From: Halobacteriovoraceae bacterium
GTDB lineage: Bacteria > Bdellovibrionota > Bacteriovoracia > Bacteriovoracales > Bacteriovoracaceae
Assembly (NCBI GenBank): GCA_002711995.1
Contig: PASN01000019.1
Location: 248,001 to 312,000 of the forward strand
Length of the DNA: 64,000 nucleotides
Reading direction: 5' to 3'
The notes under the pieces are model-generated. The model was not told the DNA's origin, ran no database searches, and saw only the letters and a program-made list of their open reading frames with translations. Below, one piece after another: positions 16,959-25,574 of the stretch (its first letter is position 1; each line of letters opens with the position of its first letter). The position numbers were made by a program, and so were the translations under genes.

Positions 16959-17989
16959 TGGAACTTATTTCTCCACCTGCTTTAAGTAAAGGTGACACTG
17001 TCGGTATTTTTACCCCATCCCATCCAGCATATGATTTTTCAGAAGAAAAATTCCTTCTCGGAATTAAAGTTATTGAAGAATTGGGCTTTAAAGTCAAGCT
17101 TGGGAACCTAACCGAAAAGAGGTCATCTGAGGGATATCGCTCTGGCACTGGAAAAGCTCGTGCAGAAGAATTCATGTCGCTATATAAAGACCCTGAGGTC
17201 AAATGCTTGATCTCTACTTTAGGTGGCATGAACTCAAATAGCATGATCCCTTATTTGGATTTTAAATATATCCGAGAAAATCCAAAAATTATTTGTGGGT
17301 ATAGTGATGTTACCTCGCTACATTTGAGTATCCTTCATTATTCAGGACTTAGAACATTCTATGGACCAGCCTTAATGAGTTGGTTTAGTGAATGGCCTAA
17401 TGGTGAACAACAAACGATTAAGAGCTTTTTAAATGCAGTCTCTGGTGAAGTCCAATATCCTAGGGAACTTAAACCATTTCCAAGATGGTCTAATCACTTT
17501 AGAGATTGGAGTGACGGAAGTTGGAAAACCGTAGACAGAGAATGGGTTGAAAATGAAGGATGGAAAGTGTTAAATCCGGGTGAAGCCACTGGAGAGATAC
17601 TAGTTTGTAATTTAAATACCCTTATGTCTGCGGCAGGGACTGAATATTTCCCGAATGTAGAAGATAAAATTTTGCTTATAGAAGAAATGGCGGCTCCATA
17701 CTCTCGAGAGGAAAGAAGTTTAACTCAATTAAAATTAATGGGAGTCTTTGATAAAATTTCCGGTCTGATAATTGGTAAGGCAGAAATGCCCAATGCTGAA
17801 AATGCTCCATTTGATATGAATGATCTTATTGTGGAAGTCGTTGGAAAGAGAAGTTATCCGATAATTTCTGAATTTGATATATCACATACTTGTCCTATGC
17901 ATACGCTTGGAGAGCTTGCTATAATTAAATTAATTGCTAAGTCAGGATTTGATGTTTCATTTGAAGTTTTAGAACCGATGATTAAGTAG
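16958..17989 (+). CDS. S66 peptidase, MccF-like (LD-carboxypeptidase family)
   Basis: A 343-aa S66 serine peptidase. The nucleophile Ser is in C-G-Y-S-D-V-T-S-L-H, the Glu in L-L-I-E-E-M and the His in D-I-S-H-T. The mid-protein Trp-rich insert (W-S-N-H-F-R-D-W-S-D) and the S-R-E-E-R-S-L segment favour the MccF branch over LdcA. MccF cleaves aminoacyl-adenylate antibiotics such as microcin C and confers immunity; LdcA cleaves murein tetrapeptides. Coupling to an Xre regulator fits an inducible resistance gene. The exact substrate is inferred. Confidence 0.88.
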   Translation: MELISPPALSKGDTVGIFTPSHPAYDFSEEKFLLGIKVIEELGFKVKLGNLTEKRSSEGYRSGTGKARAEEFMSLYKDPEVKCLISTLGGMNSNSMIPYLDFKYIRENPKIICGYSDVTSLHLSILHYSGLRTFYGPALMSWFSEWPNGEQQTIKSFLNAVSGEVQYPRELKPFPRWSNHFRDWSDGSWKTVDREWVENEGWKVLNPGEATGEILVCNLNTLMSAAGTEYFPNVEDKILLIEEMAAPYSREERSLTQLKLMGVFDKISGLIIGKAEMPNAENAPFDMNDLIVEVVGKRSYPIISEFDISHTCPMHTLGELAIIKLIAKSGFDVSFEVLEPMIK

Positions 17990-18072
17990 CTCGGTCCACT
18001 GAACCGGATTTCTGATATATCCTGAAAAACAATGAGTCAAAATAGCAAACATTACGCTGTTTGGGAGTTTTT

Positions 18073-18909
18073 GTGACTAATAAAATCAATATCCTTTTTG
18101 TAATGGCAGTAATTGTTTCTGGCCTTTCGTGTTCATCCATTTCTAGTGAAGGTCGAAAGACTTCCAGTGTGGGTGATGGAAAGCAGTTGTTTCTTTCGCA
18201 CCCATTAGATGGCAAGAAGGTTGAATTCTTTATTAATAAGCCAATCTCACAAAAGCCATTGAAGACTATTATTTTTGTTCATGGCCATCAGAGCACTAAC
18301 CCAAATGGTGGTTATGATTTTGTGAAATGGAAAGTCTTAAATAAATGGAGGCAGCGAGGATTCCTAGCGGTGGCGATATCTCAGCCAGGTTATGGAGGCA
18401 GTGAGGGCATGCCTGATTTTTGCGGGATGTATACTCAGGATGCGATAATAGCGGTTAAAAAACATTTGGTTCAACAACAACTTGCAGATTCAGATAACAT
18501 TACCCTCTTAGGGATTAGTAGAGGTGCGATGATTAGTGGAATGGTCGCAGCGAGAGACAGGGATATAAAAAACCTCGTTCTCATTGGAGGTGCATACGAT
18601 CTTGAAGCTCTCTACAAAGAACTCCCGGATGGACCTTTAAAAAGAAATATTAAAAGGGAAGGGGGAGCTGAGAGCTATCAGTTTCGCGAAAGATCTGTTC
18701 TGGCACACGGTGAGAAAATTAAAGCGAGGACTTTGATACTCCATGGGAAAACGGATAGAAGGCCAACTTTCAAAAATGCCAAAGAACTATATGAGATGTT
18801 GAAAATTAGTAATGTCGAGGTTGAATTTCATCCTTTTGAGTCAGGGCATAGAATTCCCGTTAAAGAGAGGAATGTCTTTATTGATAAGTTTTTATTAGGT
18901 GTCCCTTAA
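18073..18909 (+). CDS. Alpha/beta-hydrolase lipoprotein
   Basis: The longest frame begins at TTG 18061. I choose GTG 18073 because GGGAG lies five bases upstream. The 278-aa product starts with a lipoprotein signal (V-I-V-S-G-L-S-C). Hydrolase motifs are F-V-H-G-H-Q-S (oxyanion region), L-G-I-S-R-G-A (nucleophile Ser), H-G-K-T-D-R-R (Asp) and E-S-G-H-R-I-P (His). It resembles S9/dienelactone-hydrolase-type esterases. A membrane-anchored periplasmic esterase or peptidase is the likely product. Confidence 0.87.
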   Translation: MTNKINILFVMAVIVSGLSCSSISSEGRKTSSVGDGKQLFLSHPLDGKKVEFFINKPISQKPLKTIIFVHGHQSTNPNGGYDFVKWKVLNKWRQRGFLAVAISQPGYGGSEGMPDFCGMYTQDAIIAVKKHLVQQQLADSDNITLLGISRGAMISGMVAARDRDIKNLVLIGGAYDLEALYKELPDGPLKRNIKREGGAESYQFRERSVLAHGEKIKARTLILHGKTDRRPTFKNAKELYEMLKISNVEVEFHPFESGHRIPVKERNVFIDKFLLGVP

Positions 18910-19030
18910 ACTTTAGTTCCCTATTATAAGAGGTTCCAGCTGCTTTTATCGCAGGCGATATAGTTAGTTCTTTTGTGAAGTCCCATTAATTCAACCTTGA
19001 TGAGTTTTTGAAGTGTTCAAAAATTACTAA

Positions 19031-19204
19031 ATCTTTAAAGATGATGATTTTTCTAGAAAACAGTACATGGAGCTCTTTAAAAATATTTCATCAGCTACTG
19101 CTAGTCGTGATTTAAAAGATGGGGTTGAATCTAATGTCTTAGCCAAAATAGGCAAGGCAAATCAAACTAGATATATTTTAAAAAATGGGGGCTTGTCCAC
19201 TTGA
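19031..19204 (+). pseudogene. Remnant of a Fic-family protein C-terminal winged helix
   Basis: The 18910-19351 gap holds no intact gene, but this frame encodes F-S-R-K-Q-Y-M-E-L-F-K-N-I-S-S-A-T-A-S-R and continues R-D-L-K-D-G-V-E ... G-K-A-N-Q-T-R-Y-I-L. That is the typical winged-helix tail of Fic/DOC AMP-transferases. The frame is closed by a stop at 19028 and no Fic core (HPFxxGNGR) is found upstream. It is best read as a decayed 3' fragment. The remainder of the gap shows nothing recognisable. Confidence 0.6.
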
Positions 19205-19351
19205 ATTGATGAAATTGCATGAAATTTGAAGTTTGAGACATCTCTTGTACTCACCTCTGGAGCAATCGACCTCTAAATACATACAGGCCAGTCTAAAGGA
19301 AGTTCTAGCTCTTTAAAGGCCAAAACATTGTGAAAGTGAAATAAAAAAACG

Positions 19352-20656
19352 ATGAAAATAATACTTTGCTATGTGATTTTCAGCGTTTTATCTACTTTTG
19401 GTGTCGCCCAGGAACCCATGCTAGACGCTAAACCTACTACTCATGTAAATGATGATAAAATCGAGTCCCGGCTGTTCGAAGTCCTTCAAAGTTCTAAGCG
19501 TTTTGAAAATCTAGACATTCAAAGTAATGAAGGAGTTATAACTCTTAATGGGGTGGCCAAGAGTTCTGAGGACCGTGAATTTGCTGAAGAGGTTGCTAAA
19601 AAACTTGAGGGTGTGATTCATGTTCAAAGTGAGCTTTCTATTAAAAATCCAGACAAGGTCGTTGATTTTAATCTTTTAAAAGAATCATTACGCGACATTC
19701 AACAAGAATTTATCGGCAATCTTCCTAAGTTTGTATTGGGTGCGATCATTCTTTTAGCTGGCGTAATTTTCTTAAAAATGGGCACAAGGTTCGTAGGGCC
19801 AGTGCTCGAGAGAAAATACAAGAACCATTTTTTAACTAGCTTAATGACAAAGGTTTATCTAAGTCCCATCTTTATCATAATTACTTATTTAGCTCTACAG
19901 GTAACAGGTCTCACAAAACTAGCAGTGACTGTTCTAACCGGTACTGGTCTGGCGGGTCTCGCTGTGGGGATTGCATTTAGAAATATTGCTGAAAATTTTT
20001 TTGCTAGTGTGCTCTTAAGCTTCCAGAGGCCTTATGAGATAGGGGATTTAATAAAAATAGGAGAACACACTGGTTATGTTAGACAGCTTTCAAGTCGTGG
20101 TACAACTCTTATGACACTTGATGGCAATCATGTACAAATCCCGAATGCTCAGGCCTATACCCAAACTCTTACTAATTATTCTGCCAACAAGAACCTTAGA
20201 AGGTTTTTTCAAGTTGGCATTGGCTACGATGACGACATAGCTAACGCCCAAAAAATTGCTTTGGAAGTTGCGAGAAATCATCCTCAGGTTTTAAATAAAC
20301 CTCAGCCCATCGTACATGTGGAGTCACTAGGTGCTTCCACTGTCAATCTGGGAGTCTACTTTTGGTTAGATTCAAGTAAATACAGTCAATTCAAGGTAAG
20401 TTCTTCAATGATTAGACTCGTTAAGGAATCCTTTGATCGTGCTGGAATAAGCATGCCAGATGAGGCCAGAGAGATCATTTTTCCACAAGGTGTACCAGTA
20501 GTGGGAGAAGAAGGGAGTAAAGCAGAAGGAAATGAAGTACAAAGATTTACACCTGCATTTCATAATCTCGGAGATGATTTTGAATCTGAGTATTCTGAGA
20601 TCGCTGAACAGGCCCTACAAAGCCGGCCTCTTGAAGGGGGAGAAAACCTTCTCTAG
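19352..20656 (+). CDS. MscS-type mechanosensitive channel with N-terminal BON domain
   Basis: The 434-aa protein has a signal peptide and then a BON domain (about residues 30-100, with V-I-T-L-N-G-V-A). Membrane segments follow from about 125, including the glycine-rich pore helix (T-G-T-G-L-A-G-L-A-V-G-I-A-F). Next comes the MscS beta domain (F-Q-R-P-Y-E-I-G-D-L-I-K-I ... V-Q-I-P-N-A) and a cytoplasmic C-terminal domain with an acidic tail. MscS channels open under membrane tension during osmotic downshock. The periplasmic BON domain may bind lipid or the envelope. It appears monocistronic. Confidence 0.93.
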   Translation: MKIILCYVIFSVLSTFGVAQEPMLDAKPTTHVNDDKIESRLFEVLQSSKRFENLDIQSNEGVITLNGVAKSSEDREFAEEVAKKLEGVIHVQSELSIKNPDKVVDFNLLKESLRDIQQEFIGNLPKFVLGAIILLAGVIFLKMGTRFVGPVLERKYKNHFLTSLMTKVYLSPIFIIITYLALQVTGLTKLAVTVLTGTGLAGLAVGIAFRNIAENFFASVLLSFQRPYEIGDLIKIGEHTGYVRQLSSRGTTLMTLDGNHVQIPNAQAYTQTLTNYSANKNLRRFFQVGIGYDDDIANAQKIALEVARNHPQVLNKPQPIVHVESLGASTVNLGVYFWLDSSKYSQFKVSSSMIRLVKESFDRAGISMPDEAREIIFPQGVPVVGEEGSKAEGNEVQRFTPAFHNLGDDFESEYSEIAEQALQSRPLEGGENLL

Positions 20657-20840
20657 AAACACTTAGAGCATACTTAACGTTTTCATAAAACCTTGTGTTT
20701 AAAAGCTTAGTTTCAATGTGGTGTGTTGTCGAGGCGCATTGGCTTTTTACGTTGTAAGTTTCTATTCATATCTATTGACTTTGATCATGTTTATTGAAAC
20801 TCTTTTGTCGGGTAATTTCTGATAAACAAAAAGGGGTAGT

Positions 20841-21194
20841 ATGAAAATTTTAACTTTATTTATTATGTTATTCAGTGGGTTTGCATTTGCAGAAATTGAT
20901 GAATCCAACTGCCGAACCGAGATGAGAGAGTACGCTAAAGCGCGTAGAACTGTAGAAAAAAGTATGAATGAGACATTTAGATGGTATGAAAGGGCCGTTG
21001 AAGGTTACGAAGATATTGCAGTTAGCTTGAGAGCTGGAGTTAGAATTGGTTATAACTTCGCAGTTACTGCGAAAAATAATGCAAACACGTTTCGACGCAA
21101 TTACAACCTTGAACTTAACGGTCATGAAAAGACTATGGACCTTGAATTCAAAGCTTTTCTAAAGTTGGAAGACTGCCTTCTGGGTCATAATTAA
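20841..21194 (+). CDS. Small exported protein, unknown
   Basis: A 117-aa protein with a clear signal peptide (M-K-I-L-T-L-F-I-M-L-F-S-G-F-A-F-A) and an AAAGGGG ribosome site. The mature part of about 100 residues is helical and charged with two cysteines (S-N-C-R and D-C-L-L), which could form a disulfide joining the ends of the molecule. No family recognised. A good terminator follows. Confidence 0.75.
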   Translation: MKILTLFIMLFSGFAFAEIDESNCRTEMREYAKARRTVEKSMNETFRWYERAVEGYEDIAVSLRAGVRIGYNFAVTAKNNANTFRRNYNLELNGHEKTMDLEFKAFLKLEDCLLGHN

Positions 21195-21231
21195 TTTGAA
21201 AGGTATTTAATTACTAAAAATTAATAACTAA

Positions 21232-21263
21232 GAAAGGGCCAACTTTTGGTCCTTTTTTAATTT
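21232..21263 (+). terminator. Rho-independent terminator
   Basis: AAAGGGCCAA (21233-21242) pairs with TTGGTCCTTT (21246-21255) with one G-U pair, and a T-rich tract follows. It lies about 40 bases after the small exported protein. Confidence 0.85.
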
Positions 21264-21490
21264 TTACACCCAACCTATGAGGGTGCACCAGAAGTAAATG
21301 AAAGTTTTCAAAGTCTATGGTTCGTTAGGAAGGCTCCACTTACGATTATTATAAAATTATTTTTTGGAACATAACTAGCAATTTAAATATGGAAAATGAG
21401 GCTACAATATTAAGCAATTCTATCGTATCTTAAAATGAAATTACATGTCACAATTTGTCTGAGCTTGGATATTTTAGAATTGGAGATTAT

Positions 21491-21898
21491 ATGACGGAAG
21501 CTAAAACTGGGTCCTGTTTGTGCAATCAAGTTAAGTATGAGATCCAAGGAGAATTTCAAAACTTCTATCTTTGTCATTGCAAGTTTTGTCAAAAGGATAC
21601 AGGTTCTTCTCATGCTGCAAATCTTTTCTCTACCAATTCAGATTTTAAATGGCTGGCGGGGGAAGACCTTGTAAGCACTTTTAATCTTCCTTCAACTAGG
21701 CATGTTAAAAGTTTTTGTTCCATATGCGGTTCAGCTTTACCTAGTATCCAAGATAATGGGAATCTTTTAGTAATTCCTGCCGGCAGTCTTAATTCTAGGT
21801 TTTCTAAAAGGCCGGATGCTCATCTTTTTTCGGACAGTAAAGCTTGTTGGGATGTGAATTTGGATAAAGTAACAACCTTTAAAGCCTTGCCTGAATAG
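21491..21898 (+). CDS. GFA / CENP-V family zinc protein
   Basis: The frame can start at TTG 21455, but ATG 21491 has GGAG five bases upstream and gives the usual compact size of 135 aa. Zinc-ligand cysteines follow the GFA pattern: S-C-L-C-N, then C-H-C-K-F-C-Q and F-C-S-I-C-G-S. Family members were first described as glutathione-dependent formaldehyde-activating enzymes, but many have unknown substrates. It sits 290 bp upstream of an aldehyde/alcohol dehydrogenase operon, so a link to aldehyde detoxification is possible but not shown. Confidence 0.87.
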   Translation: MTEAKTGSCLCNQVKYEIQGEFQNFYLCHCKFCQKDTGSSHAANLFSTNSDFKWLAGEDLVSTFNLPSTRHVKSFCSICGSALPSIQDNGNLLVIPAGSLNSRFSKRPDAHLFSDSKACWDVNLDKVTTFKALPE

Positions 21899-22083
21899 CA
21901 TAATACTTGAGCCCTCTGTAGCCATCCCTATTTCTTTTAAAGGAGCTCCTAACGAGCTGATTTAGTAGAAGCCTACAACTATTTCTTTCTCATTGGTCAG
22001 TTCAGAGCTTGAATTGTTGATTCCAGGTTTCTTAAACTTCTAGCTTTCAGGTTTATTTGGTGATTAGAATGAATATGTGTGGA

Positions 22084-22113
22084 TTGACTGATCAGTCAGT
22101 GGGGAGGTATAAT
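22084..22113 (+). promoter_or_regulatory. Sigma-70 type promoter of the aldehyde/alcohol dehydrogenase operon
   Basis: TTGACT (22084-22089) and a consensus TATAAT (22108-22113) are separated by 18 bases. Transcription would start near 22120, leaving a leader of about 65 bases before the dehydrogenase ATG at 22186. Confidence 0.75.
22085..22098. promoter_or_regulatory. Likely TetR-family operator
   Basis: TGACTGATCAGTCA is a perfect 14-base palindrome that overlaps the -35 box of the promoter for an operon encoding its own TetR-type regulator. This is the classical layout for autoregulated repression relieved by a ligand, perhaps an aldehyde. Confidence 0.75.
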
Positions 22114-22185
22114 GCCTATAACTAAAGAAAACTTTCAGTGGGGCAGACTTCTAAATTGCCTGTAGTTAGACCCAGGAGCCTTGAA

Positions 22186-23583
22186 ATGAACGCAACTAAA
22201 CTCGACCTAGACAATGAACTTAAAGAGTTACAGGACCTCTATGCTCAAAATGTGTACCCATCTAGTTCAGAAAGAAAGGATCTTCTTAAAGAAATTAAAA
22301 AGATAATTATTGATAATGAAAAGGAGTTTGTAGGTGCTCTAAACAAAGACTATGGCTATCGTAGTGAGTTTGACTCTTACATGCTAGATATTCTACCTAC
22401 AATAAACTACATCAACTACGTTTCTAAAAAAGTTAATCGTTGGATGAAGAAAGAGAAGAGGCACTCAGGACTTCTTCTTAGTCCGTCTAAAGTTGAAGTT
22501 TATTTTCAACCACTAGGGGTTGTTGGGGTTGTTGTTCCTTGGAATTTTCCTATCAACCTTGCTTTAGGTCCGGCAGTTAGCGCAATTGGGGCTGGAAATA
22601 AGGTTATGGTTAAACTTAGTGAGTTTACACCGAATATTAACAAGGCCTTCATTGAACATTTTGCCCCTCTTAAAGATTATATTCGCTTTTATGAGGGAGA
22701 AGTCGAAGTTTCCTCAAAGTTCACATCCTTGGCATTTAATCATCTACTTTTCACCGGATCCACCAATGTAGGACGCATAGTTGCTAAGGCCGCCGCTCAA
22801 AACCTAACTCCTGTTACCCTAGAGTTAGGTGGGAAATCCCCAACTATAGTCACTGAAAATGCAAATCTGGACAATGCTGTAGACAGTATCATCATCGGGA
22901 AAACATTTAACTCTGGCCAAATATGCGTGGCTCCAGACTACCTTTTTATTCATGAGTCGTTAAAAGATAAGTTTATTGAGAAGTTTATATCCAAAGTGAG
23001 GGAGTTATACTCCGGGAATAACTCAAATGATCTGACTCACATCATTAGTGAACAGCATTTTAATAGAATTAATGGTTATCTAGATGACGCTCAAACAAAA
23101 GGCGCAAAAATCATTAAATCACTAGAGGCCAAAAATAAGGCTGCAAATCAAATCTTTCCCACCTTAGTAACTGATGTAACGGAAGACATGCAAATTATGA
23201 AAGATGAGATCTTTGGTTCCCTGCTTCCCATCATGACTTATAAGTCACTGGATGAAGTTTTTAAGTATATAAAGTCAAGGCCTAGACCACTCGCGCTTTA
23301 TGTCATGTCTAAGGATAAAAAGGAAGTCCAAAACATTATCACCAATACCCATAGTGGTGGAATATCAGTAAACGATACTGTCTTGCATGTTGGGGCCGAC
23401 GATGCACCATTTGGTGGAATCGGTGACTCTGGGATGGGGCAATACCATGGGCGTGAAGGGTTTTTAACATTTTCAAAATCCAAGACAGTTTTAAGCTCGA
23501 AAAGCTTTGTTCCCAGAAGCTGGTTTTTATTAAAATATAGAGACCACTTAATTGGATTTTTTAAAGGGGTGTTTCTAAGATGA
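22186..23583 (+). CDS. Aldehyde dehydrogenase, coniferyl-aldehyde dehydrogenase type
   Basis: I start the gene at ATG 22186 (AGGAG seven bases upstream) rather than GTG 22138, giving 465 aa. Motifs are P-W-N-F-P (cofactor pocket), F-T-G-S-T-N-V-G, L-E-L-G-G-K-S-P (general base Glu), and F-N-S-G-Q-I-C-V-A-P with the nucleophile Cys. The C-V-A-P-D-Y pattern and length point to the class-3/CALDH branch that oxidises aromatic or fatty aldehydes. It is first in an operon with tetR and an iron-type alcohol dehydrogenase, and starts downstream of the operator. Confidence 0.94.
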   Translation: MNATKLDLDNELKELQDLYAQNVYPSSSERKDLLKEIKKIIIDNEKEFVGALNKDYGYRSEFDSYMLDILPTINYINYVSKKVNRWMKKEKRHSGLLLSPSKVEVYFQPLGVVGVVVPWNFPINLALGPAVSAIGAGNKVMVKLSEFTPNINKAFIEHFAPLKDYIRFYEGEVEVSSKFTSLAFNHLLFTGSTNVGRIVAKAAAQNLTPVTLELGGKSPTIVTENANLDNAVDSIIIGKTFNSGQICVAPDYLFIHESLKDKFIEKFISKVRELYSGNNSNDLTHIISEQHFNRINGYLDDAQTKGAKIIKSLEAKNKAANQIFPTLVTDVTEDMQIMKDEIFGSLLPIMTYKSLDEVFKYIKSRPRPLALYVMSKDKKEVQNIITNTHSGGISVNDTVLHVGADDAPFGGIGDSGMGQYHGREGFLTFSKSKTVLSSKSFVPRSWFLLKYRDHLIGFFKGVFLR

Positions 23584-24140
23584 GTGAAAAGAGAGAAAAA
23601 ATAATTCAAGCTTCTCTAAAGTTATTTACCCAAAAAGGAATTGATTCCACCTCAACAGCATCTATTGCAAAAGAAGCTGGAGTTGGAACAGGAACAGTTT
23701 TTCATCATTATTCAAATAAAGATGAGCTCATTAATGAATGTTTTAAGTATGTAAAAGAGAAGCTTCGGGAAGCTCTTCAAGAGATTGATTCTGATGATTT
23801 TGTCGATAAAGCTCATGCTTATTGGAAGTCCGCAGTGGAGTGGTACTTGGATAATAAAGCTGAAGCTCAATTTCTAAGCATCTACCAGCACGACCCCAAA
23901 CTGAATAATGGTAAAAGCTTTACAATTACAACTGAGATTTCTGACTTAGTAATGAAGGTCATCATTGAGGCCAAAGAAAAAGGCATTATAAGAGATTTTC
24001 CTATTGATTACTTTTGCATGTTAGCAATCGAGTCCACGATGTTGACAGCTCAATATCTGTTAGAGAACCCCGATGCTGATAGAGAAAAAACCATTCGTTC
24101 AACTTGTGACTTCTTTTTGAACGGAGTTCTCAACAAGTAA
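23580..24140 (+). CDS. TetR-family transcriptional regulator
   Basis: The 186-aa protein overlaps the aldehyde dehydrogenase stop as ATGA. The N-terminal helix-turn-helix is typical (I-I-Q-A-S-L-K-L-F, then A-S-I-A-K-E-A-G-V-G-T-G-T-V-F-H-H-Y). The C-terminal ligand domain is helical. It probably binds the 14-base palindrome at the operon promoter and responds to an aldehyde, alcohol or fatty compound handled by the flanking enzymes; the ligand is inferred. Confidence 0.93.
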   Translation: MSEKREKIIQASLKLFTQKGIDSTSTASIAKEAGVGTGTVFHHYSNKDELINECFKYVKEKLREALQEIDSDDFVDKAHAYWKSAVEWYLDNKAEAQFLSIYQHDPKLNNGKSFTITTEISDLVMKVIIEAKEKGIIRDFPIDYFCMLAIESTMLTAQYLLENPDADREKTIRSTCDFFLNGVLNK

Positions 24141-24164
24141 TTATAATCAGGTAAGGAGAGTAAA

Positions 24165-25382
24165 ATGTTCGATCATATAGTAAACGCAATCTATCGCAAT
24201 GGATTTAAAATCCTAATGACAATAAAACCACCTTTTGAACCAAAGTATTTTGAAGGTCGTGGCTCATCTAAGAAACTCTTCGAGTATTTAGCCAGTAGTG
24301 GTTGTAAGAAAGCTTTAATTGTCACGACTGAAGATCTAGTTAGGTTGAACTTGTTGGACTCTACCTATAAGGCCTTGGATGACTTAGGCATTGAATATGT
24401 GACATTTGATAAGGTCATGCCAAATCCAACTCTTTCATCAGTAAACGAGGCAATTACCCTTTATAATCAAAGTGGGTGCGATGCTGTTATTGCTTTTGGC
24501 GGAGGCTCAGTTATTGATGCCTCTAAGGCGATATCGCTCCAAATTGGAAATAATGTGCCTACAGAAAAATTGGTCGGACTTTTTAAGGCCAAGAGAAATG
24601 CTGTGCCACTATACACTGTTCCTACTACAGCTGGCACCGGCTCTGAAGTGACAAGTGTTGCTGTAATCTCTGATGACAAGACTCATAAGAAACTTTTTAT
24701 TGTTGACCACAAAACAATCTCCCTTGCAACGGCCCTTGACCCTGATCCAATGCTTGGCCTTCCTGCCTTTATTACCGCTGATACTGGAATGGATGCTTTA
24801 ACTCATGCTATTGAAGCATATATATCAAGGGTGAACACTCCTGAGGCAATGGAGTTGGCCGTTGATGCTGTTAAGCTTGTCTTTGAAAACCTTCCTGAAG
24901 CTTATACAAATGGGAAAAACTCCAAAGCTCGGGAGAATATGGCCTTAGCTTCCTATAAGGCGGGAATTGCTTTTAATCGCATGGGACTTGGTTTTGTTCA
25001 TGCTATCTCTCACCAATTAACCGCTCTTTATGGGACTGCGCATGGTAGGGCCAACGCGATAGTTCTACCTTATGTTCTTGAAGAATCATTTGAACAAATT
25101 ATTCCACAACTTGCAGCGCTGGGTAAAAGCTCTGGCGTTGTTACGACAGGAAGTCGCGATAGAGAAATTGCCACTAAGTTTTTAGATGAGATTTTTAAAC
25201 TAGGGGAGTTTTTAAAGATTCCAAAGACACTTGATGAGATTAAAGAGGGTGATTACCAAAAAATCATTCATGACGCGAGAAAAGAAGCTATTAAAAATTA
25301 TCCTACCCCACACCTGCCTTCTAAAGAGGAATGCAAGCTTGTATTAGATAAAATAAAATACGGATCAAAAGATAAATACTGA
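24165..25382 (+). CDS. Iron-containing alcohol dehydrogenase
   Basis: A 405-aa group III alcohol dehydrogenase. The NAD(P) loop is G-G-G-S-V-I-D-A-S-K, followed by T-T-A-G-T-G-S-E-V-T. Metal ligands lie in D-T-G-M-D-A-L-T-H-A-I-E, H-A-I-S-H-Q and H-G-R-A-N-A. It starts 24 bases after tetR with an AAGGAGAG ribosome site and completes the operon. The pair with aldehyde dehydrogenase could interconvert an alcohol and its acid by way of the aldehyde. Confidence 0.95.
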   Translation: MFDHIVNAIYRNGFKILMTIKPPFEPKYFEGRGSSKKLFEYLASSGCKKALIVTTEDLVRLNLLDSTYKALDDLGIEYVTFDKVMPNPTLSSVNEAITLYNQSGCDAVIAFGGGSVIDASKAISLQIGNNVPTEKLVGLFKAKRNAVPLYTVPTTAGTGSEVTSVAVISDDKTHKKLFIVDHKTISLATALDPDPMLGLPAFITADTGMDALTHAIEAYISRVNTPEAMELAVDAVKLVFENLPEAYTNGKNSKARENMALASYKAGIAFNRMGLGFVHAISHQLTALYGTAHGRANAIVLPYVLEESFEQIIPQLAALGKSSGVVTTGSRDREIATKFLDEIFKLGEFLKIPKTLDEIKEGDYQKIIHDARKEAIKNYPTPHLPSKEECKLVLDKIKYGSKDKY

Positions 25383-25574
25383 GGAGGAAGTTACTTTCCA
25401 TCTATTAAGTTGAATAGTTCACGAAGATGGTAGTGAAGAGGCTTTCTGTTAAGAAGTCCGCTCTTGTTTTGGAGAGATCAAAGACAAGAAAAATTCCATT
25501 TAAACTATTGCTTGTCAGAGTTTTGGTTCTGAAGGATGATACTCGGGTAATGTTAAACTTGGGGAGATCAAAAA

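Noticed and set aside
22112-22165. A 17-codon reading frame with a good ribosome-like site upstream of the aldehyde dehydrogenase
   Set aside because: Its TATAAT overlaps the ATG and serves as a better -10 box with TTGACT 18 bases upstream, so transcription would begin after this ATG.
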